Below are positions 6,185-16,791 of a stretch of DNA of 64,000 bases, piece by piece. Source of the stretch: Stenotrophomonas sp. 57. GTDB taxonomy: Bacteria > Pseudomonadota > Gammaproteobacteria > Xanthomonadales > Xanthomonadaceae. Position 1 is the first letter of the stretch. Every line of letters begins with the position of its first letter. The stretch spans positions 2,416,001 to 2,480,000 of the forward strand of contig NZ_CP127407.1 of assembly GCF_030291075.1 (NCBI RefSeq), given 5' to 3'. A program made the position numbers and the translations under genes. The notes beneath the pieces are model-generated. The model was given only the letters and a program-made list of their open reading frames with translations, did not search any database and was not told the origin of the DNA.

Positions 6185-8305
6185 TCACGTGCTGCTGCTT
6201 GCCGCCAGCAGGCACAGGCTGCGCGGCTGCAGCGTCCAGGCGCCTTCCCCATCCGGTTCCAGCGACGTTTCCTCTGTCTGCAGGAGTACGCGGCGGAACG
6301 ACAACGCTTCATCCGATGCGCAGAACCGCTGCGGCTGGTCCCCGGCGTTCAACAGCAGGGCCAGGCTGACATGCCGCCCGGGCTCGCGCAGGCCGCTGTC
6401 CGGACTGCGACCGTCCAGCACGATCAGCAGCGCACGCAGTGCCGGGTCATGCCAGTCCGCCTCTTCCATGCTGCGGCCGTCAGGATGCCGCCAGTCGATA
6501 TCGCGCAGGCCCAGCGCTTCATCGTATTCACCGCGCAGGAACCGGTTCCGGCGCAGCAGGCCATAACGACGGCGCAGCGACAGCGCCCGCCGCACGAACG
6601 CCACCTGCGCCTGGGCTGCCGGCTGCGCCGCACGCTCCCAGTCGATCCAGCTCAGTGGATTGTCCTGGCAGTAGGCGTTGTTGTTGCCCTGCTGCGAATG
6701 GCCGAACTCATCCCCGGCGAGCAGCATCGGAGTGCCCTGCGCCAGCAGCAGCGTGGCCAGCAGGTTGCGCATCTGCCGCGCACGGATGGAGAGAATCTCC
6801 GGATCATCGGTCTCACCCTCCACGCCATGGTTGCTGGAAAGGTTGTGGGAATGGCCATCACGGTTGTCCTCGCCGTTGGCCTCGTTGTGGCGATCGTTGT
6901 AGCTGACCAGATCGTGCAGGGTGAATCCATCATGCGCCGTCACCAGATTGATGCTGGCCGACGGCCGCCTGCCGTGGTGTTCGAACAGGTCGGCCGAGCC
7001 GGTGAAGCGCGTGGCAAACTCCGCCAGCTGGCCGCCATCGCCGCGCCACAGCGCGCGCACCGTATCGCGGAAGCGGTCGTTCCATTCGGCCCAGCCCGGC
7101 GGAAACTGGCCCAGCTGATAGCCGCCCGGGCCGATGTCCCAGGGCTCGGCAATCAGCTTCACCTGGCTCAGGATCGGGTCCTGGCGTACCGCATCGAGGA
7201 AGCTGCCCGAAGCGTCGAAGCCATGCCGTTCGCGGCCGAGGATGGTTGCCAGGTCGAAGCGGAACCCATCCACCCGCATCTCGGTCACCCAGTAGCGCAG
7301 AGAGTCCATGACCATGCGCAGCGCACCGGCATTGGTCAGGTCGAACGTGTTTCCGGTGCCAGTATCGTTGATGTAGTAGCGGCGATCATCGGCCAGGCGG
7401 TAGTAGCTGGCGTTGTCGATGCCCTTGAAGGACAGCGTAGGGCCCAGCTCGTTGCCTTCGGCCGTGTGGTTGTAGACCACGTCCAGGATGACCTCGATGC
7501 CCGCGTTGTGCAGGCGCGCGACCATCTGCTTGAACTCGGCCACGGTGCCCAGCGACAGATAGCGTGCCTGCGGCGCGAAGAAGCCGATGGTGTTGTATCC
7601 CCAGTAGTTGCGCAGCCCGCGCTCGAGCAGCTGCTGGTCATCCACGTAGGCATGCACTGGCAGCAGCTCGATGGCGGTCACCCCCAGCTGGCTGAGGTGA
7701 TCGACCACTGCGTCATGACGCAGGGCAGAGAAGGTACCGCGCTCGGCCTGCGGGACGTCGGGATGCTGCATGGTCAGTCCGCGCACGTGGGCTTCGTAGA
7801 TCACGGTCCGGTCCCAGGGCGTGGCAGGTGCACGCTCGACACCCCAGCTGAAGGCCGGGTCGATCACGGCGCAGCGCGGCATGTAGGCGGCGCTGTCGCG
7901 ACGGTCGAAGCTGAGGTCACCATCGCGGTGGCCCAGGGTGTAGCCGAACAGGTGTGGGGCCCACTTCAGTTCGCCGACAATCTGCTTGGCGTAGGGGTCC
8001 AGCAGCAACTTGTTGGGATTGAAGCGATGGCCTTCCTCCGGAGCATAGGGACCATGCACTCGGTAGCCATAGCGCTGGCCGGGCCGCACGTCCGGCAGGT
8101 AGCCGTGCCAGATCTCGTTGGTGTACTCGGGCAGCGCGATACGCTCGACTTCACGGTTGCGCGCGTCGAACAGGCAGAGTTCCACCCGGGTGGCATGCCG
8201 CGAGTACAGCGCGAAGTTCACGCCCAACCCGTCCCAGGTCGCCCCCAGCGGGAATGGCCGGCCTTCGCGCACCCGTGAGGTCTGCGTCCACTTACGGCTC
8301 GCCAT
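6185..8305 (-). CDS. glgX: Glycogen debranching enzyme GlgX
   Basis: 706 residues from the ATG at 8305, matching the family. The N-terminal CBM48-like part (PFPLGATWDGLGVNFALYS) precedes a GH13 barrel: IELLPVHAYVDD, DVVYNHTAEGNELGPTLSFK, MRVDGFRFDLATILGRE with the nucleophile Asp, LIAEPWDIGPGGYQLGQFPP with the acid/base Glu, and VTAHDGFTLHDLVSYNDRHN. GlgX hydrolyses the alpha-1,6 branches left on phosphorylase-trimmed glycogen, freeing maltotetraose-sized oligosaccharides that can feed MalQ and TreY encoded upstream. Its start overlaps the DUF2934 gene stop. The reading frame extends upstream beyond 8305, but the ATG starts the conserved region. Confidence 0.95.
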   Translation of the reverse strand: MASRKWTQTSRVREGRPFPLGATWDGLGVNFALYSRHATRVELCLFDARNREVERIALPEYTNEIWHGYLPDVRPGQRYGYRVHGPYAPEEGHRFNPNKLLLDPYAKQIVGELKWAPHLFGYTLGHRDGDLSFDRRDSAAYMPRCAVIDPAFSWGVERAPATPWDRTVIYEAHVRGLTMQHPDVPQAERGTFSALRHDAVVDHLSQLGVTAIELLPVHAYVDDQQLLERGLRNYWGYNTIGFFAPQARYLSLGTVAEFKQMVARLHNAGIEVILDVVYNHTAEGNELGPTLSFKGIDNASYYRLADDRRYYINDTGTGNTFDLTNAGALRMVMDSLRYWVTEMRVDGFRFDLATILGRERHGFDASGSFLDAVRQDPILSQVKLIAEPWDIGPGGYQLGQFPPGWAEWNDRFRDTVRALWRGDGGQLAEFATRFTGSADLFEHHGRRPSASINLVTAHDGFTLHDLVSYNDRHNEANGEDNRDGHSHNLSSNHGVEGETDDPEILSIRARQMRNLLATLLLAQGTPMLLAGDEFGHSQQGNNNAYCQDNPLSWIDWERAAQPAAQAQVAFVRRALSLRRRYGLLRRNRFLRGEYDEALGLRDIDWRHPDGRSMEEADWHDPALRALLIVLDGRSPDSGLREPGRHVSLALLLNAGDQPQRFCASDEALSFRRVLLQTEETSLEPDGEGAWTLQPRSLCLLAASSST

Positions 8306-8462
8306 CGGTGCCCTCCTCCCCGCGCGCAGCAGCAATCTCGGCTTCCACCAGGCGCTCGGCCATGTGCCAATGCCGCTGCTGCTGGTCGTCCGGCCGCCCT
8401 TCCGCTTCCCATATCTGATGGGCCAATGCCTCAATCCTCTGCCGTCGTTCCCTGCTGTCCAT
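8292..8462 (-). CDS. Small DUF2934 protein
   Basis: 56 residues. RQRIEALAHQIWEAEGRPDD, then HWHMAERLVEAE, is the DUF2934 pattern of a short helical protein with conserved Ile-Trp and a repeated acidic patch. The family has no established biochemical role but is often encoded among glycogen and trehalose genes in proteobacteria. The gene overlaps the 3' end of treY by 32 bp and the 5' end of glgX by 14 bp, which puts it in the same operon and makes translational coupling likely. Being so short, it is easily missed in annotation. Confidence 0.75.
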   Translation of the reverse strand: MDSRERRQRIEALAHQIWEAEGRPDDQQQRHWHMAERLVEAEIAAARGEEGTDGEP

Positions 8463-11004
8463 TCCTGTCCGTCTCCTCGTTGATCCATACCGCCAACGGG
8501 CTGCCAGCCAGAAGCCGTGCCGCGTCCTCGGTTGCCTTGAATTGTTCGATGCGCCCGTCCAGCAGGTTGCGCATGGGTCCTGTCGGCAGCCCGTGCAGCG
8601 TCACCCCAGCGCCGACGTCGTATGCTGCGCGCAGGCCGGGCCCAGGCACGGCGGTGGGCGAGCCACGCCGCACGATCACCAGCAGCACCTGCGCCTGATG
8701 CCTGCGCGCGAATGCCAGCCAGGGCGAACACGCCGGTGCAGACAGCGGCTGCAGTTGGCCGTGCAGGAACAGCTGCGGGTGCCTGCGGCGGCACTCCAGC
8801 AAGCGCCTGAGCAGAAATGCCTTGATGCCACCGTCCCGCCAGTCCTCCAGCAGGGCGGGCCAACCGCGCGTATCGCGCAGCCACGCCTGCCGCACTGGAT
8901 AGTCCACGGCACGCCGGTTGTCCGGGTCCACCAGGCTCAGGTCCCAGCCTTCTCCGCCCTGGTAGAGGTCGGGCACGCCGGGCAGGCAGTGCTGCAGGCA
9001 CAGCTGTGCCAGGCCGTTGCAGGCGCCCGCCGGCGCAATGCGCGCCACGAACGTCGCCAGCGCCTCCCGCACCGGCTGCAATGGCGCTCCATCCAGCAGC
9101 GCGTGCAGCCACTGCGCGGCGGCCTCCTCCACCGCCACGTCAGGATCGGACCAGCTGCTGACCCGTTTGCCCTCGCGCAACGCCTTGGTCAGCCATTGCA
9201 CCATCCTCGATGCGAAGTCGGCGTCCGGGTTACCGTGCATCGGCCACGCGGCCACGAGCGCCTGCCATAGCGCATAGGCCTCGGCACCCGGCAACGGCAT
9301 CGGCGCGCCAGCGCGGGTCGACATCCGGCTCCAGCGCCGCACCGCGTCCCGCCACTCGACCGTGCAGGTGCTGAGAACCGCAAGACGCGCCCGGCTGTCG
9401 GCTCCGCGCTTGTGATCGTGGGTTGCCAGCGCAAGCAATGCCCGCGGATGGCGCTGCAGGCGTCCCACTGCGTGTTCCAGCAGCTCGCGCCCCTCCATGC
9501 CCAGCCGCTGCGGATCACTTCCGACTTCGTTGCGCGACAGCAGCCTGAAGTAACGATAGAAGCCTGTGTCTTCCACCGACTTGGCATTCAACGGCGCGGC
9601 CAATTGCCCGAATCTCACCCGCAGCGCGCGCTCGGCCTCCGCCTCGCCGGGAAGTGCCCGCAGCAGCAGATCCAGTGCCGCGCGTGCCGTGCCGTCCAGT
9701 GCCTCGCGTGCTGCCACGGCAGCGTCCACCAAGGCCTTCCGTTCACCCGCATCCTGCAGCGAATAGGGGCGGTAGGTACGGTAGTGCCGCAGCAGCGCGG
9801 CCAATGCACGGGCCAGCGCAGCGGCTCCGATATCGGCCTCGGCCAGTCGGGGCTGCAGGACCCGCTGCGCGCTGCGCAATAGTCGCTGGAAGTCGGCGTG
9901 AAGCGATGTGCGCAGCAGCATGCCGCGGGCATCCTGCTGCACCTTGTCAAAAGCGCGCGCGTCGCCACTCGCCGCTTGCCAGGCGCGGGAGAGCGCGGGC
10001 GCAGCCGACGGATCATGCAGCCACGCGCCAACCTGGTCCATGAAGTCATAGCCCGTCGTGCCGTCGCAGACCCAGCCATCGGGCAGCTGTTCGTCCTCCG
10101 CCAGTATCTTCTCCACATGCAGGCTGACGGCCTGCGGGTCACGACCGCCGGCCGCGCAGGCCGCGTCGAGCGACGCCCGCAGGTGTTGCAGATAGGCACC
10201 GGGTGACGACAGGCCATCCACGTGGTCGATGCGCAGGCCGTCCACCCATCCCTCGCGTACCAGCCGCAGCGGCAGCGCATGCACTGCCTCGAACACATCC
10301 TCGCGCTCCACCCGCAGCGCGGCCAGTTCGTTGATATCGAAAAAGCGCCGGTAGTTCACCTGATCGCCCGCCGTGCGCCACCAGGCCAGCCGGTAGTGCT
10401 GTCGCTGCAGCAGCGTGTGCAACCGTTCGACGCTGCGGTTGCAGCGTTCCGCCCATGCCGGCCACTGCGCGGGTGCCAGCGGATGGCCGCGCGGAGACAG
10501 CGGCAATGCCAGCCCGTGATGACGCAGCGTCGGCCGCTCATCATCCACTGCCACGCGCAACACGCCATCACGCACGGCGTCGTGCAACGGCCGGTCCAGT
10601 ACAGGCAGCCAGAGCCGGCCCTCGCAGCCCGGCGCCTCCCACTCGATGTCAAACCATGCTGCGTGCGGGCTTCGAGGCCCGTGCATCAGCACGTCGTTCC
10701 ACCAGGGCGTCCGCGTGGATGCCGCAAGATGGTTGGGTACGATATCCAGGATCAGTCCCAGGCCATGCGCGCGCGCCGCAGTCGCCAGTCGCTGGAAGGC
10801 TTCTTCGCCGCCCAGTTCCGGGTTGATGCGGGCCGGGTGGATGCCATCATAGCCATGCGTGGACCCGGGCATCGCAGCGCTGATCGGCGAAAGGTAAAGG
10901 TGGCTGACGCCCAGCACGGCGTAGTACGGCAGCTGGGCAGCGGCAGCCTCGAAGTTGAAGCCTGCATGCAGCTGCAGGCGTGCGGTGGCACGCAACCGGG
11001 TCAT
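8431..11004 (-). CDS. treY: Malto-oligosyltrehalose synthase TreY
   Basis: 857 residues from the ATG at 11004, whose A is within a 4-nt overlap with the malQ stop. N-terminal RATARLQLHAGFNFEAAAAQ and LYLSPISAAMPGSTHGYDGI are TreY-specific. The GH13 core shows LILDIVPNHLAAS, WVDGLRIDHVDGLSSPGAYL, and the C-terminal PGVPDLYQGGEGWDLSLVDP. The enzyme converts the reducing-end alpha-1,4 bond of maltodextrins to alpha-1,1, making maltooligosyl trehalose for TreZ. It is in the fifth position of the glgA-glgB-treZ-malQ-treY-glgX block. It is somewhat longer than archaeal TreY, as usual in proteobacteria. Confidence 0.95.
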   Translation of the reverse strand: MTRLRATARLQLHAGFNFEAAAAQLPYYAVLGVSHLYLSPISAAMPGSTHGYDGIHPARINPELGGEEAFQRLATAARAHGLGLILDIVPNHLAASTRTPWWNDVLMHGPRSPHAAWFDIEWEAPGCEGRLWLPVLDRPLHDAVRDGVLRVAVDDERPTLRHHGLALPLSPRGHPLAPAQWPAWAERCNRSVERLHTLLQRQHYRLAWWRTAGDQVNYRRFFDINELAALRVEREDVFEAVHALPLRLVREGWVDGLRIDHVDGLSSPGAYLQHLRASLDAACAAGGRDPQAVSLHVEKILAEDEQLPDGWVCDGTTGYDFMDQVGAWLHDPSAAPALSRAWQAASGDARAFDKVQQDARGMLLRTSLHADFQRLLRSAQRVLQPRLAEADIGAAALARALAALLRHYRTYRPYSLQDAGERKALVDAAVAAREALDGTARAALDLLLRALPGEAEAERALRVRFGQLAAPLNAKSVEDTGFYRYFRLLSRNEVGSDPQRLGMEGRELLEHAVGRLQRHPRALLALATHDHKRGADSRARLAVLSTCTVEWRDAVRRWSRMSTRAGAPMPLPGAEAYALWQALVAAWPMHGNPDADFASRMVQWLTKALREGKRVSSWSDPDVAVEEAAAQWLHALLDGAPLQPVREALATFVARIAPAGACNGLAQLCLQHCLPGVPDLYQGGEGWDLSLVDPDNRRAVDYPVRQAWLRDTRGWPALLEDWRDGGIKAFLLRRLLECRRRHPQLFLHGQLQPLSAPACSPWLAFARRHQAQVLLVIVRRGSPTAVPGPGLRAAYDVGAGVTLHGLPTGPMRNLLDGRIEQFKATEDAARLLAGSPLAVWINEETDRNGQQGTTAED

Positions 11005-12845
11005 CGTCCCGCCTTGCGTCGCGTGGCGCTGAATCGGGCAATACGCGCGTCGGCCGCGTCCGTATCCCACGCAAGCGGCAAGCGTCGGCGCCAGTTCGGG
11101 TGACCGTTGACGGTACCCGGCAGGTTCACCTGCGCGCGGCTGCCCAGCGCATCTTCCAGCGGCAGCAGCGCCAACCGTGAAGGTGCGTGCGCCACCAGTG
11201 ACAGCGCACGCGCTTCCAGCGTCGCGCCCTCGCCCCGGGCGACTGCGGCCAGCGCCTGTACCTCGCTGGCACGCGCGTGCAGCGCCGCGGGAAGCCCCGT
11301 CAGCTCACCCAGGCGTGCACGCCAGCGCAGGTCGCGCCCGCGCAGCCAGCCTGCCAGCGGCGGCAGATCATGGGTGGAGGGCATGGCCACCGCATCGCGG
11401 CGCCACCGTGGCGCCGGCAGGAAGCGCTCACCGCTGCGGGCGAACGGGAGCACCTCAAGCCCCAGCACGCCACGGGCTGCCAGTCGCTGGCGGATACCCG
11501 GAGGAACCACGCCCAGGTCTTCGCCAATCAGCACGCAGCGATGGCGCCACGATTCCAGCACCAGCAGGTTGATCAGATCATCGAACGGATAGCGCAGGTA
11601 CACCCCCTCCCCTGCGCCCGCGCCACGAGGCAGCACCCACAGCCGCTGCAGGCCCAGGATGTGGTCGATGCGCAATCCGCCGCGACCCGCCATCACGGCG
11701 CGCAACACGCGGATGAACGGTTCAAACCCCTCGCGCAGCAACGCAGAGGGTGACCAGCTGGTGATCCCCCAGGCCTGGCCCAGCGGATTGAACGCATCCG
11801 GCGGCGCGCCCAGCTCGAGGCCCTGCAGCAGGCGATCGCCGCCGGTCCGGGCCTCGACGCCCTGCGGTGCGCAACCCACTGCCAGATCCGCGATCAGTCC
11901 GATCGACGCGCCGTCGTCGCGCAGTCCCGCCTGCACCTGCGTCCAGCCTTGCCGCGCCAACCACTGGGCAAACGCATGGTCGTCGGCGCTTCCAGTGAAT
12001 CGGTCGGCGGCGTGCTGGCAATACTGCAGCAGGGGTCCGCCCTGCGCATCGCACCACGTCTGCATCTGTTCGTACTGTGCCGGCGCCTGCTGCCGCAGCC
12101 ATTGGCGCACTTGGCGCAGCCAGCGCCACTTCACCGCCGCCGAGTGCGGCCAGTCGATGCGGCGTGCTGCGGTAGCCGCTTCAACGGCCATCGCCAGTGC
12201 TTCGTCCTCGCGCAACACGCTGCTGGCGACCTCCGGCAAAACCTGCGGCAGCGACACCTGCAGCGGGTCGAGCCAGCGGCGGTCGCTGGGCGAGTACGGA
12301 CTGTAGCCCGGGCGCGGTGGCAGGCCGGCGTGCAGCGGACTCAACGCCAGTGCATCGCCGCCGTAACGGTGCAGCAGCTCGCGCCACCGCGCACAGCCGG
12401 CGCTGTCACCGATGCCGGCATCACCGGGCGCGCGCAGGCTGTAGACCTGCGCCGACAGACCCCAACCGCGCAGCATGCCCTGCGGCCACCAGGCACGCTG
12501 CGGTGCCACCGCAACCGCCTGTTGCTGACCGCCCTGCCGCCACTGCCAGTAGCCTGGCTGATCCGGAACCCGCCAGCGCCCTTGCGCGTCCTCACGTGCA
12601 GGCAACGCTGCGCCCTGCTCATCCACCCAGCACGCCGCGCCCGTTGCCTCAGGCATGGCCAGGAGCTGACCACAGCAGGCAGTGAGCAACGGGCGGGACA
12701 CCGGCGTACCGTCGCACGCGAGCTCCGACAGCACGGCGCGCAGCACGTCGGGCGCAACCTCGCGCTCTGCTCCGGCCACGTCGCTCCAGCGGACCAGCAG
12801 GCCCGCACGGCGAGCCACCTCCCGCAGGGCCGCATCCGTATTCAT
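11001..12845 (-). CDS. malQ: 4-alpha-glucanotransferase (amylomaltase) MalQ
   Basis: 614 residues from the ATG at 12845. Conserved GH77 features: WGLSAQVYSLRAPGDAGIGD, ALSPLHAGLPP, SPYSPSDRRWLDPLQVSLPQ, IGLIADLAVG, PPDAFNPLGQAWG, GLRIDHILGLQRLWVLPRG with the nucleophile Asp, LIGEDLGVVPPGIR with the acid/base Glu, and the STHDLPPLAGWLRG segment. MalQ transfers glucan units between maltodextrins, producing chains long enough for TreY. Its ATG overlaps the treZ stop and its stop overlaps the treY start, each by 4 nt, so these enzymes are made in a coupled manner. Confidence 0.94.
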   Translation of the reverse strand: MNTDAALREVARRAGLLVRWSDVAGAEREVAPDVLRAVLSELACDGTPVSRPLLTACCGQLLAMPEATGAACWVDEQGAALPAREDAQGRWRVPDQPGYWQWRQGGQQQAVAVAPQRAWWPQGMLRGWGLSAQVYSLRAPGDAGIGDSAGCARWRELLHRYGGDALALSPLHAGLPPRPGYSPYSPSDRRWLDPLQVSLPQVLPEVASSVLREDEALAMAVEAATAARRIDWPHSAAVKWRWLRQVRQWLRQQAPAQYEQMQTWCDAQGGPLLQYCQHAADRFTGSADDHAFAQWLARQGWTQVQAGLRDDGASIGLIADLAVGCAPQGVEARTGGDRLLQGLELGAPPDAFNPLGQAWGITSWSPSALLREGFEPFIRVLRAVMAGRGGLRIDHILGLQRLWVLPRGAGAGEGVYLRYPFDDLINLLVLESWRHRCVLIGEDLGVVPPGIRQRLAARGVLGLEVLPFARSGERFLPAPRWRRDAVAMPSTHDLPPLAGWLRGRDLRWRARLGELTGLPAALHARASEVQALAAVARGEGATLEARALSLVAHAPSRLALLPLEDALGSRAQVNLPGTVNGHPNWRRRLPLAWDTDAADARIARFSATRRKAGR

Positions 12846-14560
12846 GCGGCGATCCAGCGCGCAAGCGCACCGCCGCCCGACGGCAGCATCGCGGCCGCAT
12901 CCGGCCCCACGACGCACTCGCCGGCCGGCATCGCGTGGGCCACCGGCGACGGACCCACATTGATCGCGATCCACCACTGGCCCGTTGGCAACTGCCAGCC
13001 CGCCTGCACCGCGCCCTGGCCCAGCACGCGCGCGCCCAGCGACCGCGCCTGCAGCAGGCCGGGCTGCAGATAGCGCCTGCGCAGGGCGAGGAACTCACCC
13101 GTGCAGCGAAGCCAGTGCTGCGACCAGGGATCATCGCCGGGTGGCAGCGTGTACGAGGCCTGCAGGGTCGCCGGGTCGTTCGGGTCCGGAATGCGCGCGC
13201 GCGAGGCGGGATCGGCAAAGGCGCTGAAACCCGCGAATTCGCGGCGACGTCCCTCGCGCACGGCCTCGTCCAGCGGTGGCGCGTAGTCGGTGAAGAACAG
13301 GAATGGCGATTGCGCCTGCCACGGTTCGCCCATGAACATCAGGGGGACCATCGGCGTCAGCAGGGTCAGGGCCAGCGCCGCGCGCAGCGGCGCAGGATCG
13401 GTCAGCATCGACAGGCGCTCACCGAAGGCGCGGTTGCCCACCTGGTCGTGGTTCTGCGCGAATACCACAAAACGCGCGGGCGACAGGTCGACGCTGGGCT
13501 CGCCACGGGGATGGCCGTGCAGGTCCGGCTCGCCCTGCCAGGCGAATCCTTCGGACAGGCAGCGCGCCAGGAGTGTTTCGGCGCGCCCGGCATAGGCCGC
13601 GTAATAACCTTCCTGCTCGCCGGTCAGCATCACATGCAGCGCGTTGTGGAAGTCGTCGTTCCACTGCCCCTGATAGGCGCCCCGCAGCCAACGCGCCTGG
13701 TTGCGTTCGTTCTCCAGAACCAGGTGCGCCCGCGGCACCGCAGCGCGTACCTCATCGGCCAGCTGCTGCAGGAATCGGTCATCGTCAATGGCGTGCACCG
13801 CATCCAGGCGCAGGCCGTCGAAGCCGTAATCGCGCAACCACATCAACGCATTGTCGACGAAGAAGCGCCGCACCCATGGCTGGCGGAAGTCGATGGCCTC
13901 GCCCCAAGGGGTGGTGCGGTCGTCACGAAAGAACCCCCGTGCATAGTCGCGCAGACGGTTCCCCTGCGGCCCGAAGTGGTTGTAGACCACATCCAGCAGC
14001 ACCGAGAGCCCTGCATCGTGCGCCGCGTCGACAAAGGCCTTCAGCGCGGACGGACCGCCATAGGCCTGCGCGGGTGCATACGCGAACACGCCGTCGTAGC
14101 CCCAATTGCGGCCACCGGGAAACTGCGCGACCGGCATCAGTTCAATGGCGGTGATGCCCAGGGCCGCCAGCATCGGCAGCTGCGCGGTCAACGCCGCGAA
14201 GCCGCCGCCGGCCTCGATGTGCACTTCATAGATCACCAGGTCCTGCCAGGTATGCCCCTGCCACGTGGGCTGTGCTCCATCCGTGCCAAGCACGACCGCG
14301 CTGTCACCAACGACGCCGTCCGGTTGCCAGCGCGAGGCCGGGTCGGGCACGTCCTGGCCGGACGGCAGGCGGAACCGGTAGCGGTCACCATGCGACGCCT
14401 GTGTCTGCAGCCAATGGCAGCCGTCCGGGTCGCGGTGCATCGGCCGCAGCACGCCCTCCAGGCGCAGCGCCATGGTGTCTGCGTCCGGTGCCCACACACG
14501 GAACTCGACACCTTCACCGTCCACCGGCCAAGCGCCCAGGCGCGGAGCCACTGTGGTCAT
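12842..14560 (-). CDS. treZ: Malto-oligosyltrehalose trehalohydrolase TreZ
   Basis: 572 residues. A CBM48-like N-terminus ([20 protein letters not shown]) precedes the GH13 catalytic domain: [62 protein letters not shown] with the nucleophile Asp, HLVLENERN with the acid/base Glu, and [17 protein letters not shown]. The enzyme releases free trehalose from maltooligosyl trehalose made by TreY. It starts in a 4-nt overlap with glgB and ends in one with malQ. No otsA/otsB route is encoded in the window, so this is the local trehalose pathway. Confidence 0.95.
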   Translation of the reverse strand: MTTVAPRLGAWPVDGEGVEFRVWAPDADTMALRLEGVLRPMHRDPDGCHWLQTQASHGDRYRFRLPSGQDVPDPASRWQPDGVVGDSAVVLGTDGAQPTWQGHTWQDLVIYEVHIEAGGGFAALTAQLPMLAALGITAIELMPVAQFPGGRNWGYDGVFAYAPAQAYGGPSALKAFVDAAHDAGLSVLLDVVYNHFGPQGNRLRDYARGFFRDDRTTPWGEAIDFRQPWVRRFFVDNALMWLRDYGFDGLRLDAVHAIDDDRFLQQLADEVRAAVPRAHLVLENERNQARWLRGAYQGQWNDDFHNALHVMLTGEQEGYYAAYAGRAETLLARCLSEGFAWQGEPDLHGHPRGEPSVDLSPARFVVFAQNHDQVGNRAFGERLSMLTDPAPLRAALALTLLTPMVPLMFMGEPWQAQSPFLFFTDYAPPLDEAVREGRRREFAGFSAFADPASRARIPDPNDPATLQASYTLPPGDDPWSQHWLRCTGEFLALRRRYLQPGLLQARSLGARVLGQGAVQAGWQLPTGQWWIAINVGPSPVAHAMPAGECVVGPDAAAMLPSGGGALARWIAA

Positions 14561-16791
14561 GCGTCAACCTGCAGATACAGCGTGGACAGCGGCGGCAGGG
14601 TCAGCCGCAGCGACTGGGCGTGACCATGCATCGGCCTCGGCTCGGCATGCACTGCACCGAGGTTTCCCGCATTGCCGCCACCGTAGTAACCGCTGTCGGT
14701 GTTGAGCCGTTCGATCCAACACCCCGGTTGCGGCACGCCGACCCGGTAGCCGTCGCGACGCACCGGAGTGAAGTTGCTCACCACCAGAAGGGTGCGGCCG
14801 CTACCAGCAGGATCCCGGCGGATGAACGCGTAGACGCTGTTGCGGCTGTCGTCGGCCACGCTCCAGTCGAAACCGCGTTCGTCGCGTTCGTCGCGATGCA
14901 ACGCAGGTTCGGAACGCAGCACGGCATTGAGGTCGCCCACCAGGCGTGACAGGCCCTGGCCCTCACTGCTGGCCGCCCGTACCCAGTCCAGTGCCGCATC
15001 GTGCGACCACTCCTGTGCCTGGCCGAACTCGCCGCCCATGAACAGCAGTTTGCTGCCCGGGTGCGCCCACATGAAACCGTAGTACGCCCGGAGCTGGGCC
15101 AGCCGCTGCGCCGGCTCGCCCGCCATCTTGGCCAGCAGCGCTCCCTTGCCGTGCACCACCTCGTCATGCGAAAGCGGAAGCACGAACCGTTCGGAGAAGG
15201 CGTAGACCAGGCCGAAGCTGATCTCACTATGGTGATGCTGGCGATGAACCGGATCGCGCCCCAGGTACTGCAGGGTGTCGTGCATCCAGCCCATGTTCCA
15301 TTTGTGGGTGAAACCAAGCCCGCCCTGCTCCACCGGCGCGGTCACCCCCGGCCATGCAGTGGATTCCTCGGCGATCACCAGCACGTCCGGGAAGCGCTCC
15401 CTCAGTGTCCGGTTCATCCGCCGTAGAAAAGCGACCGCCTGCAGGTTCTCGCGCCCACCCTGCTCGTTGGGTATCCACTGGCCCTCGGCACGGCTGTAAT
15501 CCCGGTACAGCATCGACGCCACGGCATCCACGCGCAGACCGTCGATGTGGAACCGCTCCACCCACTCCAACGCACTGCCGATCAGGTAGGCGGCCACTTC
15601 GTTGCGGCCATAGTTGTAGATCAGCGTGTCCCAGTCGGCATGCACCCCTTCGCGCGGGTCGGCATGCTCGTACAGCGCGGTGCCATCGAACCCGGCCAGG
15701 CCATGCGCATCGTTCGGGAAGTGCGCGCTCACCCAGTCCACGATCACCCCCACGCCGGCCTGATGACAGCGGTCCACGAAGCGTGCGAAGGCCTGTGGCG
15801 TGCCATGGCGCGCCGTCGGCGCGTAGATCCCGAGTGGCTGATAGCCCCAGGAACCACCAAAGGGATGCTCGCTGACCGGCAGCAGCTCGATGTGGGTGAA
15901 GCCAAGCCCTACCACGTACGGAATCAACCGGTCGGCCAAGGTATCCCAGTCCAGCGGCGAACCATCGTCGCTGCGCTGCCAAGAGCCCGCATGCACTTCG
16001 TAGATGGACAGCGGCGTGCAGGTTCCCGCCTGCCGCCGGGCCGCCAGCCATGCATCATCGTGCCACTGCATCGGCTCGGCCAGGGGCACCCGCGAGGCGG
16101 TGGCCGGTGGCCGCTCGGCCCAGCGCGCCATCGGGTCGAACTTGTCGGGCATCACCCGGCCGTCGGCGCCGACAATGCGGAACTTGTAATGGGCACCGGC
16201 CTGCACGCCAGGCAGGAACAGCTCCCACACCCCGGCGGTGTGGCGCAGCCGCATCGGATGGCGCCGGCCATCCCACCCGTTGAAATCGCCGACCACGGCA
16301 ACCCTCCGTGCGTTGGGGGCCCACACCGCGAAGCGCACCCCGTCGATCCCCTGTACCTGCATCGCTACTGCGCCCAACTGCCGCGCTGCATCAGCATCAC
16401 CGGCATGGAAATGCTCCAGCAGCGCCTCATCCAGCAGCGGACCGAAGGAATAGGCATCGTGCACCTGCTCCACACCCTGCTCGAAATGCAGGGCGAGCAG
16501 CGGTACGGGCGCTTCACCTGCTGCACCTTCGAACAGGCCGGGCAAGGGGCCCGGTTGCAGGTCCCAGCGCCGATCCGGGCCCGCAATCACCTCCACGCGA
16601 CGCGCGTGGGGCACCAGAACGCGCAGCTGGCGCTGGCCATCGGGCTGTTGGTGCGGCCCGAGCCAGGCAAACGCATCGGCCGGCCGCGCATGGACCAGGT
16701 CCTCCAGCGCCGACGCGATGCGCTGATCCAATCCCGTCTCCGGGATCGTTTCATCCTCCAGGGCGGCCAGATGCAGGCTGTCGTGACTCAT
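14557..16791 (-). CDS. glgB: 1,4-alpha-glucan branching enzyme GlgB
   Basis: 744 residues from the ATG at 16791, which overlaps the glgA stop. Two N-terminal CBM48-like domains (the second around [20 protein letters not shown]) precede the GH13 barrel: [56 protein letters not shown] with the nucleophile Asp, [15 protein letters not shown] with the acid/base Glu, and [16 protein letters not shown]. GlgB introduces alpha-1,6 branches into the linear glucan made by GlgA. The start is fixed by the coupled overlap and by family length; open frame continues upstream but within glgA. Confidence 0.96.
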   Translation of the reverse strand: MSHDSLHLAALEDETIPETGLDQRIASALEDLVHARPADAFAWLGPHQQPDGQRQLRVLVPHARRVEVIAGPDRRWDLQPGPLPGLFEGAAGEAPVPLLALHFEQGVEQVHDAYSFGPLLDEALLEHFHAGDADAARQLGAVAMQVQGIDGVRFAVWAPNARRVAVVGDFNGWDGRRHPMRLRHTAGVWELFLPGVQAGAHYKFRIVGADGRVMPDKFDPMARWAERPPATASRVPLAEPMQWHDDAWLAARRQAGTCTPLSIYEVHAGSWQRSDDGSPLDWDTLADRLIPYVVGLGFTHIELLPVSEHPFGGSWGYQPLGIYAPTARHGTPQAFARFVDRCHQAGVGVIVDWVSAHFPNDAHGLAGFDGTALYEHADPREGVHADWDTLIYNYGRNEVAAYLIGSALEWVERFHIDGLRVDAVASMLYRDYSRAEGQWIPNEQGGRENLQAVAFLRRMNRTLRERFPDVLVIAEESTAWPGVTAPVEQGGLGFTHKWNMGWMHDTLQYLGRDPVHRQHHHSEISFGLVYAFSERFVLPLSHDEVVHGKGALLAKMAGEPAQRLAQLRAYYGFMWAHPGSKLLFMGGEFGQAQEWSHDAALDWVRAASSEGQGLSRLVGDLNAVLRSEPALHRDERDERGFDWSVADDSRNSVYAFIRRDPAGSGRTLLVVSNFTPVRRDGYRVGVPQPGCWIERLNTDSGYYGGGNAGNLGAVHAEPRPMHGHAQSLRLTLPPLSTLYLQVDA

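Noticed and set aside
12935..14623. A 562-codon plus-strand frame opposite treZ
   Set aside because: No family features; treZ on the other strand has all GH13 motifs.
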